This document shows, one piece after another, positions 56,684 to 64,000 of a stretch of 64,000 nt of DNA. A model generated the notes under the pieces. The model saw only the letters and a list, made by a program, of their open reading frames with translations, did no database searches and was not told the origin of the DNA. Made by a program: the position numbers and the translations under genes. How positions within the stretch are numbered: position 1 is the first letter of the stretch; the number at the start of each line of letters is the position of its first letter. Where the stretch lies: contig NZ_RCSU01000020.1 of assembly GCF_003991355.1 (NCBI RefSeq), positions 1 through 64,000 on the forward strand, read 5' to 3'. Source of the stretch: Pseudoflavitalea rhizosphaerae. GTDB lineage: Bacteria > Bacteroidota > Bacteroidia > Chitinophagales > Chitinophagaceae.

Positions 56684-59600
56684 ATGAGTTTTCCGAATCG
56701 AATACTGCTTGTTGTACAGGCTTTGCTGTTGATTTCCATGCAGGGAATTTGTCAGCAAGTGAATTTTTCGCACCTGGATGTGTCTGACCGGCTCTCCCAA
56801 AACTCTGTTATTGCCATTACACAGGACGCCAAAGGATTCATGTGGTTCGGCACACGTCAGGGGCTCAATAAATACGATTCCCGGAAATTCACTATTTATA
56901 AGAATATCCCAGGCAACAGATCAAGCATCTCCAACAATTATATTTATTGCCTGCTTACCGATCAAAATGGACAGGTTTGGGCAGGAACACAGAACGGGCT
57001 CAACCGTTACCATTCCGAAACGGACCAGTTCGATCTTATTCCATTCGAGAAAAATGAAAACGCCGGGAGCCGTGATAAAGAGATCATTTGCTTGTTTGAA
57101 GACAGCCGGGGCAGGATCTGGGTGGGCACCCGGAATACCCTTTACCTGATCACTGATGTTCAGGAACCGGTGCTGGTCCCTGTCAGCCGGTTTACAGGTA
57201 ATGCATTCCGGCTTACCAATATCAATTGTGTTTATGAAGACGCGGGTATCATCTGGGTGGGGTCGGACCATGGGCTGGTGCAGTTGCATGAACAACATGG
57301 CAAATTCTCCATCAAAGAGATCTTTCACCAGGAAGCCGGTGAAACAAGGCTGGTAGACAACCAGGTGAAGAGCATCGTACGAGACAGTCGCAATCGACTC
57401 TGGATCGGTACGGCGCACAGAGGATTACACTTATATGATCCATCCAGCGGTACATTTCGGCGCTATCAAAATACAAACAACCGGATCGCCAGTGATCATA
57501 TCCGCAAACTCTTACTGGACAAAGAAGGGAATCTCTGGATCGGTACCCAGGAAGGACTATCAAAGATGCAGGCGGGAACAGAACTGATCTCCACCTTCAT
57601 CAACAACCCCTGGAACGATGCCAGCCTCAGTCAGAATTCTGTACATAGTATATATATGGACAAGACCGGTTCCATTTGGGTGGGAACTTTTTTCGGTGGG
57701 GTTAATTGTCTGTATGCGCTGAACACTCCTTTCACTGTGTATTCCACCAGGTCTTCAAAGAAACTGAACAATAATGTTGTCAGTTCTATAGTGAAGGATA
57801 ATGAAGGCGATCTCTGGATCGGCACTGAAGGGGGCGGTATCAACCGGTTTGGTAACGATGGTTCCGTAACTTATTACAAACACGACTCCAATGATCCTTA
57901 CAGCCCTGGTTCCAACCTCGTAAAAGTTTTGTATAAAGACAAAGAGGGAAATATCTGGGCCGGCACGCATGGGGGCGGCCTCAACCTGTTCGATCGCAGC
58001 AGGAACCGTTTCATCCGGTATCTTTATGATGCGGCCGATCCATATCTTCAGGGGGCTGAGATCACGAACCTGATGCAGGACGCAGCAGGTAGATTGTGGA
58101 TAGGCACGGAAACACAGGGGCTGCAACTTTATCAAAAGAAAGGATCACAGCTGGAGCCTCTGCCTGCTCCTGAGGGGTTCATGAAACTGCAAAGGCAATC
58201 CATTCTTTCCACGCTTATTACTTCAAACAATACAACATGGGTCGGCACCAGGATTGGGTTATACATTCTTACTTCCGATGGAAGCAAACTGTTGAAAACA
58301 GACAGCTCCCTCTTCCCCGTAAACTGTTTGTATGAAGATAAACAGCAGCGCATCTGGGCAGGCAGCGGTGAGAGCGGGTTGGTGCTTTTCGATAAAAATG
58401 GAAACCGGAAATCCACCATCACAAAGAACGAAGGATTACCAGACAATAATGTGCTCGGAATTATCGAAGGCAATAACGGCGAGCTCTGGATCAGTACCAT
58501 CAATGGTTTGGCGAGATACAATCCTGTTACAGGATCCTGCAATGTGTACAATACGGAAGATGGACTGGCCGGTAATGTTTTCAATAATAATGCCTGGTAT
58601 AAAGCCCCCGACGGAAACCTGTATTTCGGCGGATACTTTGGTCTCACTGCTTTTAAGCCCGGAGATATCAGTCAGAACCTCCAGGCGCCACCCGTAGAGT
58701 TCTCTTCTTTCAATCTACATAATAAAGAAGCGAAAGCGGGCGCATCGGGCGATGTATTGCAAAAACATATCAGCTATTCTTCCGGTGTTAAGTTAAAGCA
58801 TAACCAGAATGCTTTTTCCGTTGAATTCGCTGTTTTGAATTTCATCAAACCGGATAAGAACAGGTATGCTTACAAACTGGAAGGGTTCGACGGCAACTTC
58901 ACTTATACCAGCGATCCGCTTGCCAGTTATACCAATGTGCCGCCCGGAAATTATACTTTGATCGTGAAGGGCAGTAATAACGATGGCGTTTGGGGAGAAC
59001 CCATTGCTCTGAAGATAAAAGTGCTGCCTCCTTTCTGGAAAACATGGTGGGCCTATACATTGTACATTCTGGCCGGACTGGCCCTCGTTTTCTTTGTATC
59101 CCGTTATTTCCTGATGCAGGCATTGATGAAAAGGAACAATACGCTCACACAACTGAAATTGAATTTCTTTACCAATATCTCCCATGAAATAAGAACACAT
59201 CTTTCCCTGATCACCGGTCCTACGGAAAAACTGATGAGCAAGACCAGTAGTAATACATCCGACAAACAATTGTTGCAAACCATCAGGTCCAACTCTGACA
59301 GCCTGCTGCAACTGGTGAATGAATTGATGGATTTCAGGAAAGCGGAAACAGGACATCTTACGCTGCATACTTCCACTACAGATATCGCTGGCTTTGCCCA
59401 ATCGGTCTACAATAGCTTTGGAGATATTGCCTCTTCGCGGAAGATCGATCAGCAATTTTCGGCAACCCCCGATCATATCAATCTTACATTCGATCGTGAA
59501 CAAATGGAAAAGGTTTTCTACAATCTTTTTTCAAATGCCTTCAAATTCACTCCGGACGGAGGCTTTGTGAAGCTGAACATTCTGGAAGATTCAAAACAGG

Positions 59601-60763
59601 TGATCATTACCGTTTCCAACAGCGGAAAGGGAATTGCACGCGAGAACGTAGACCGCTTGTTCGATAATTACTTCCAGGAAAATGATCACGGTCAACAGAA
59701 TACCGGCTACGGGATCGGACTGGCATTGTCTAAAAGCATTGTGCAGGCTCATAAAGGAGCTATCAGTGTCAGTTCCACCAAACTCAATGAACAGGAACTG
59801 CACGAAACTATTTTCCGTGTAACCCTCCTGAAAGGAACACAACATTACACGCCGGAACAGCTGGTTGCTACTGCTGACCCTCTCACCACAAGGGTAGTAC
59901 TTCCCGGAGAAACAAACCCTGTACAGGGTCCTTTGATTAGCAATAATGGTAAGCCAACCATTTTACTGGTTGAAGACAATAAGGCCATCAGGACCTTCAT
60001 TAAAGAAACCCTGCAGGAAAACTATTTTATTGCAGAATCGGCAGATGGGGTATCAGGACTGGCATATGCAGTAGAGCATATTCCCGACCTGATCATCAGT
60101 GATGTAATGATGCCTGAAATGGATGGGCTTGAATTCTGCAGCAGGATAAAATCGGATATCCGTACCAGTCATATACCTGTTGTGTTGCTAACGGCCAAGA
60201 CCGCAGTGGAGCACCAGATCAGTGGTCTTCAGACCGGCGCAAATATTTACCTGACCAAGCCGTTCAGTACAAAGGTGCTGGAACTGACAGTACAGAATTT
60301 ATTACAGGCAAGGGAAAAGTACTGGCAACATTTCAATAAGACCTTGGGCCGGGAATCATTGCCTGGTGATGTAATGAAGGTTGATATTTCAGATGCACCA
60401 GATATTCCCGTAGTTGTTCCGGTTTTGCATCCATTGGATGAAGCTTTCCTCAAAAACATCGAAAGCATAGTATTTGAGAATATGGGCGATCCTGGTTTTG
60501 GAGTAGGCATGCTTTCCCAGAAAGCGCTGATGAGCCAACCGGTATTGTATAAAAAGATCAAGGCTATTACCGGGCTGAGTGCGAATGATTTTGTGAAGTC
60601 GCTCAGGCTGAAACAAGCAGCCACGCTGCTTTCTGAGCAACGATATACCGTGTATGAAATTGCTTATATGGTGGGGTATGAGGACAGTAAATATTTCAGC
60701 CGTGAGTTTAAGAAACAATACGGCGTAAACCCGAGTGAGTACGGGGCAAAAACTTCGGGATAA
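56684..60763 (+). CDS. Hybrid two-component system sensor kinase/AraC response regulator
   Basis: 1359 aa. Order: signal peptide; two-component propeller repeats (about 30-650, repeated DxxGxIWVGT-like units); Y_Y_Y domain (about 690-760); membrane helix near 770-795; HisKA with His834 in FFTNISHEIRTHLSLI; HATPase (NLFSNAFKFTPDGG, GYGIGLALSKSI); receiver (Asp1140 in LIISDVMMPEMDG); C-terminal AraC helix-turn-helix (about 1260-1355). It senses a glycan breakdown product in the periplasm and activates the adjacent locus. The H-box reads HEIRTHL, where most relatives have HEIRTPL. Confidence 0.95.
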   Translation: MSFPNRILLVVQALLLISMQGICQQVNFSHLDVSDRLSQNSVIAITQDAKGFMWFGTRQGLNKYDSRKFTIYKNIPGNRSSISNNYIYCLLTDQNGQVWAGTQNGLNRYHSETDQFDLIPFEKNENAGSRDKEIICLFEDSRGRIWVGTRNTLYLITDVQEPVLVPVSRFTGNAFRLTNINCVYEDAGIIWVGSDHGLVQLHEQHGKFSIKEIFHQEAGETRLVDNQVKSIVRDSRNRLWIGTAHRGLHLYDPSSGTFRRYQNTNNRIASDHIRKLLLDKEGNLWIGTQEGLSKMQAGTELISTFINNPWNDASLSQNSVHSIYMDKTGSIWVGTFFGGVNCLYALNTPFTVYSTRSSKKLNNNVVSSIVKDNEGDLWIGTEGGGINRFGNDGSVTYYKHDSNDPYSPGSNLVKVLYKDKEGNIWAGTHGGGLNLFDRSRNRFIRYLYDAADPYLQGAEITNLMQDAAGRLWIGTETQGLQLYQKKGSQLEPLPAPEGFMKLQRQSILSTLITSNNTTWVGTRIGLYILTSDGSKLLKTDSSLFPVNCLYEDKQQRIWAGSGESGLVLFDKNGNRKSTITKNEGLPDNNVLGIIEGNNGELWISTINGLARYNPVTGSCNVYNTEDGLAGNVFNNNAWYKAPDGNLYFGGYFGLTAFKPGDISQNLQAPPVEFSSFNLHNKEAKAGASGDVLQKHISYSSGVKLKHNQNAFSVEFAVLNFIKPDKNRYAYKLEGFDGNFTYTSDPLASYTNVPPGNYTLIVKGSNNDGVWGEPIALKIKVLPPFWKTWWAYTLYILAGLALVFFVSRYFLMQALMKRNNTLTQLKLNFFTNISHEIRTHLSLITGPTEKLMSKTSSNTSDKQLLQTIRSNSDSLLQLVNELMDFRKAETGHLTLHTSTTDIAGFAQSVYNSFGDIASSRKIDQQFSATPDHINLTFDREQMEKVFYNLFSNAFKFTPDGGFVKLNILEDSKQVIITVSNSGKGIARENVDRLFDNYFQENDHGQQNTGYGIGLALSKSIVQAHKGAISVSSTKLNEQELHETIFRVTLLKGTQHYTPEQLVATADPLTTRVVLPGETNPVQGPLISNNGKPTILLVEDNKAIRTFIKETLQENYFIAESADGVSGLAYAVEHIPDLIISDVMMPEMDGLEFCSRIKSDIRTSHIPVVLLTAKTAVEHQISGLQTGANIYLTKPFSTKVLELTVQNLLQAREKYWQHFNKTLGRESLPGDVMKVDISDAPDIPVVVPVLHPLDEAFLKNIESIVFENMGDPGFGVGMLSQKALMSQPVLYKKIKAITGLSANDFVKSLRLKQAATLLSEQRYTVYEIAYMVGYEDSKYFSREFKKQYGVNPSEYGAKTSG

Positions 60764-60770
60764 TGCAAGT

Positions 60771-62459
60771 TCATTTTTCCATTTCTGCCAATGATTGTTT
60801 AGCCAGTTGTAATGCAGGTTTTTGGCTATTGGAATCAGCAATCGATATCAATTGCTGATAGAAGTGGATTGCTTTTGATTTTTCTCCGGCTTTGGATGCG
60901 GCCATTGCTGCTCCGAGCAGTGCATTGAAACGGTTCGGATGTCTTTTCAGGTTTTGTTCATATACTTCAAGGGCAGTATGATAATCTTTCAGCTCCATCA
61001 GCATATCACCAAGCAATTCCTTTGCTGGCAGTACTTCGGCAGGTGTTACAGGATGTTTTTCTGTACTGTCTTCTATTTTTACGGCGAGCCGCATGAGTTC
61101 CAGCGCTTCCTGTTTCTTTCCTGATCTGAGTTTTGCCCAGGCTTCACCTGCTGCCAACTGCACGGCTACCTGTTGTGCTTTATAAGTATCCCCCTGTGCG
61201 GCAAGTGTATCCCTGATTCGTTTCAACTCTCCTATTTCCTCTGAAGAAATTTTTGTCTGGCCCGTATGCACTGCTCCCATGACCCTTGCAAAGTGTATGA
61301 TGGCTTTTTGCCAGATGAATTCGTCCCAGGAAAAATTGGCAAGTGGGAATGGCAGGCTGGCGGCTTCATTCCAGTACCTGTTCTCGAGATAGTACCTGGC
61401 AGGGATGGCAGCGAAAGAATAGGCTACTTTAAAATTGGCGGGTGTTATTTCGTGGATGGATAACAGGTAGTCCAGTTGTTTTTTTGCATTTTGAATGTCT
61501 CCTTTTTGCAGATAAGCATACATCAGGTAATCCAGGGCATGTAGCTCTTCGTCCCAATGTTTCATCCCATTTTGTTGCGCATAGCATTGGGCAGAAGAAG
61601 CGGAGGCGATATTGGATTGTATAGCTTCGTCCCAAAGTCCAAGCCTGGTGAAAATATGAGAAGGCATATGCAAGGCATGCGCCGACGATGGCGCTATGGA
61701 CGCGTATTTCCTTGCTGCAGGCAATGCCATCACAGCCAGTTCGGGTACATCATAAGTGTGTATGAGGTAATGTGCAATGCCCGGGTGGTCCGGGGCACCG
61801 GGTGCTAAGGACTGTAAAAGTTCGCCTGCCCTTTTTTGTTTCTGAAAACTCTTATCTGATGGACTGGCCGCGGCATCCAATGCCAGGGCGTATAGAACGG
61901 TGGCTTCCATATCGGAAGAATCTTTATGGTGCAAGTCTTCCATTGCCTTTTCGAATCGGAGGCAGCGGGTTTTATGATCTGTTTGTTGCCAGTTGTCGTA
62001 GTATGCTGCGATGGCTTCAATGTAAGCTGCTTCCCGTTTTGAAACAGGTTTCAGTCCTCTTGCGATGGTAATGGCAGCGCTTCCTTTTTGCAATTCCGAT
62101 TTGGAAGGAGGCGTCCAGAGCGGATGGAAATTGCTCATTGCCACACCCCAGTACGCCATTGCGCAGGTGGGGTTTTGATCGATGATACCTGCGAAGACTT
62201 TTTCCGCTTCATCGTATTCAAATGAATGAAGCAGCTTGAGTCCTAGCATAAAGGAAGATTGGATGGTTGCGGGTGCATCTATGGCAAAGTGAAGGGTGCC
62301 AAGTTGCTGTGTGGGGCCGCAGTTGATCAGTTGCCCTTTTTTCAGGTTCAGTGCATCGATGGATGCCCTGGAAGGCGCTTTCCTGCTCTCTTTGCAAGCC
62401 AGCTGGAACAGGCAGAATAGCAACACCAGGCTTTGTGAGAAATTCATTGTCAATTTCAT
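60771..62459 (-). CDS. Tetratricopeptide-repeat lipoprotein
   Basis: 562 aa. Signal peptide with lipobox QLAC, then many TPR-like helix pairs (EYDEAEKVFAGIIDQNPTCA followed by MAYWGVAMS; the C-terminal DYHTALEVYEQNLKRHPNRF followed by NALLGAAMAA). This long TPR type with MPSHIFTRLGLWDEAI occurs widely as a hypothetical protein. Protein-protein interaction is expected; the role is unknown. The start could be residue 5 (62447). It converges on the hybrid sensor gene and appears to stand alone. Confidence 0.85.
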   Translation of the reverse strand: MKLTMNFSQSLVLLFCLFQLACKESRKAPSRASIDALNLKKGQLINCGPTQQLGTLHFAIDAPATIQSSFMLGLKLLHSFEYDEAEKVFAGIIDQNPTCAMAYWGVAMSNFHPLWTPPSKSELQKGSAAITIARGLKPVSKREAAYIEAIAAYYDNWQQTDHKTRCLRFEKAMEDLHHKDSSDMEATVLYALALDAAASPSDKSFQKQKRAGELLQSLAPGAPDHPGIAHYLIHTYDVPELAVMALPAARKYASIAPSSAHALHMPSHIFTRLGLWDEAIQSNIASASSAQCYAQQNGMKHWDEELHALDYLMYAYLQKGDIQNAKKQLDYLLSIHEITPANFKVAYSFAAIPARYYLENRYWNEAASLPFPLANFSWDEFIWQKAIIHFARVMGAVHTGQTKISSEEIGELKRIRDTLAAQGDTYKAQQVAVQLAAGEAWAKLRSGKKQEALELMRLAVKIEDSTEKHPVTPAEVLPAKELLGDMLMELKDYHTALEVYEQNLKRHPNRFNALLGAAMAASKAGEKSKAIHFYQQLISIADSNSQKPALQLAKQSLAEMEK

Positions 62460-62843
62460 ACAAAACGATTTTTAGGTTGAGCGATTGGTGCGGACTATTC
62501 AGCAGGAGGTGGGAAGAGTACAAAGGTCGATAATTGCGGGGAATTCTGAATTCCGGGAATGAAAGGGCAGGAGGGGTTACCGGGTAGTAGTATTCAGGGG
62601 ACTGGCCCAAAGCAGAAGTTTGCTAGTTCGCCTGGGAAAGCAAGGGAAGTACTGTTAAAAGCGCTGGAGGAATTCAAATAACGGATTGGTTTTAATACTA
62701 ATAATGTTTGCTTCTAAAATGTAGCTAGTTGGAGAATGGATCATTATCAAATCCTCGGTTTCTTGTGAAGGAAGTAACTGTTACAAAATTTTCATTAAAT
62801 TGTAAATTATGTGTTCTAATACAATGGACACTTATAACTAAGC
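62460..62843. other. Intergenic region upstream of EcoRII-type gene
   Basis: No gene was found in these 384 bases. The right half is AT-rich and must hold the promoter of the restriction gene. GTAACTGTTAC (62774-62784) is a perfect palindrome with a single central T, about 60 bases before the start; it may be an operator. There is no clean TAnnTTTG box. Confidence 0.5.
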
Positions 62844-64000
62844 ATGAATAAAAAGGGATATTTATCGCAATATTTTGTAGCAGTTGCTGCTAAAAGACTT
62901 TCAACTGTAGAAGTAAACATTAAGAAATCTAACCAGCATGAATTTAATGGTTCCGAAGCCTTAAAAAAAGTTCTTGGGACTAATGAATATGGAGACACTG
63001 TAACATTTAAGAGCAGATTTGTTTGGATAGAAGACGACAATGCAACTACTACCGCAGACGCGCAACTCTCCTGGTACAATGCTAGATTCGGTAAAGAAAG
63101 GGCAGCAGAGTGGAGGTTATATTTCCCTACTACAGATGTTTCTCAACGTGCACAGGCCGGAGATCTTTTGATAATTGCCCGACGACCTGATGATACATTA
63201 CTTTGTATAATAACTCCCGCTCAGACTACTGTGGAGAGTCAATTACTCTGGCTATTTGAAGTTCCTGTACAGTCAGGCAAAAGCTTTGTTTACCAGGATT
63301 TCCAACAATCAGGGGATAAAGAAATAAGTTTTCCTGTCCGCTTCATACTTGAAGAATTGGGTATTGAAATAGAAGACACTGAAACGGATTATCTCGATTC
63401 GATACTTTCAAGGTTCAAAGGTAAGATGCCTACTACAAAAGAATTTTCTATCCTAACAAGACAAACGCTTAAAGATATATATCCATTGGATGATCCTGAT
63501 GCAGCAATAATGTCCTGGATGAGTCACGAAGAGAAGCTGTTCAGAAGGATGGAACGATTTGAACTGGAAAAAAGATTACGACAAGGTTTTTTTGATAAAA
63601 AAGGTAATGCCGACGTTGAAGGATTCCTAAAATTTTCATTAAGTATTCAAAATACCCGAAAGTCAAGGGCCGGTCTTGCTCTTGAAAATCATACAGAAGA
63701 AATATTCAGGCTTCATCAAATCAAATTTGACAGAGCAAAAGTGACGGAGAACAAAGCAAAACCAGATTTTCTATTTCCTGGAGCAAGGGAATATCATTTG
63801 GCGTCTTTTAAAAATGAAAATCTAACAATGCTTGGAGTAAAAACAACTTGTAAAGATAGATGGAGGCAAGTCCTTAGTGAAGCTAACCGCATTAAGAACA
63901 AACACCTTCTAACTCTTGAACCAGGAATCAGCGAGAATCAAACCAATGAAATGATGGCACACGGACTCCAATTGATATTACCCGCTTCAATCCATACAAC
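62844..64000 (+). CDS. EcoRII-type type II restriction endonuclease, 3' end cut off by window
   Basis: The frame is open from ATG 62844 to the window end, 385 codons, near the roughly 404 aa of EcoRII. The C-terminal half matches EcoRII-C: NTRKSRAGLALENHTEEIF, KPDFLFPGAREYH, then MLGVKTTCKDRWRQVLSEAN and the LPASIHTT end. The catalytic Tyr317, Lys333 and Lys337 keep the spacing of EcoRII Tyr308, Lys324 and Lys328. The N-terminal half is not alignable by eye with the EcoRII effector domain. EcoRII cuts before CCWGG; specificity here is only inferred. The gene is clearly AT-richer than its neighbours. A cytosine methyltransferase should lie beyond 64000. Confidence 0.92.
   Translation, partial: MNKKGYLSQYFVAVAAKRLSTVEVNIKKSNQHEFNGSEALKKVLGTNEYGDTVTFKSRFVWIEDDNATTTADAQLSWYNARFGKERAAEWRLYFPTTDVSQRAQAGDLLIIARRPDDTLLCIITPAQTTVESQLLWLFEVPVQSGKSFVYQDFQQSGDKEISFPVRFILEELGIEIEDTETDYLDSILSRFKGKMPTTKEFSILTRQTLKDIYPLDDPDAAIMSWMSHEEKLFRRMERFELEKRLRQGFFDKKGNADVEGFLKFSLSIQNTRKSRAGLALENHTEEIFRLHQIKFDRAKVTENKAKPDFLFPGAREYHLASFKNENLTMLGVKTTCKDRWRQVLSEANRIKNKHLLTLEPGISENQTNEMMAHGLQLILPASIHT

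Noticed and set aside
1-64000. CRISPR arrays, rRNA, tRNA, intact insertion sequences or prophage
   Set aside because: No regularly spaced repeats, no recognised RNA gene, and no transposase, integrase or phage structural gene was seen by reading.

Overview
The window looks like a chromosome segment of a Bacteroidota species, most likely Chitinophagaceae (Chitinophaga or a relative). The evidence is three SusC/SusD pairs, an ECF sigma/FecR relay coupled to a SusC that carries an STN domain, a hybrid two-component regulator with a Reg_prop sensor, a GldA/GldFG-type ABC exporter and many lipobox-carrying outer-membrane proteins. No rRNA, tRNA, CRISPR array or intact insertion sequence was seen.

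Layout. (1) 0.2-2.2 kb: a hypothetical protein, an unannotated stretch rich in hairpins, and an AbiEi-type regulator without its usual toxin partner. (2) 2.2-7.2 kb, minus strand: an AraC regulator followed by a TolC/HlyD(EmrA)/DHA2(EmrB) tripartite efflux operon. (3) 7.4-9.2 kb: a second, unrelated orphan AbiEi-type regulator with an operator-like palindrome array upstream, then a stretch with direct repeats and an ORF remnant. (4) 9.2-24.6 kb, minus strand: sigma factor, FecR, SusC, SusD, an M16-like protein with a broken zinc motif, a secreted protein of unknown function, an ABC ATPase, a GldF-GldG fusion and two tandem short MutS-like ATPases. (5) 24.6-42.2 kb: a 12-gene minus-strand operon (SusC to GDPD) with a divergent DeoR regulator. 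It holds three exported phosphoesterases, a polyol-permease-type MFS, a second MFS, two FGGY kinases, a 2-hydroxyacid dehydrogenase, an FAD oxidoreductase and a histidine phosphatase, and no recognisable glycoside hydrolase or lyase. It ends in a clear intrinsic terminator. (6) 42.2-45.9 kb: housekeeping or envelope genes (CvfB-like, RDD, PAP2, GT39/ArnT-like). (7) 45.9-60.8 kb: a classical polysaccharide locus with GH53, a heparinase II/III-like protein, GH88, a DUF5017-like lipoprotein, SusD, SusC and a divergent hybrid two-component sensor/regulator. (8) 60.8-64 kb: a TPR lipoprotein and an EcoRII-type restriction endonuclease cut off by the window end.

Working together. Region 5 reads as a locus for a phosphodiester-linked polyol. 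Exported phosphodiesterases and phosphatases would free the polyol, SusCD and the MFS carriers would import it, and dehydrogenase and kinases would feed it to central metabolism. Teichoic-acid-like polymers or glycerophospho-polyols are candidate substrates; this is inference. Region 4 is the most unusual module, because a cell-surface-signalling SusCD set appears linked to an ABC exporter and paired MutS-like ATPases. Region 7 is a more conventional galactan/uronate-glycan locus. The AT-rich AbiEi genes and the EcoRII-type gene look like acquired defence or regulatory cargo.
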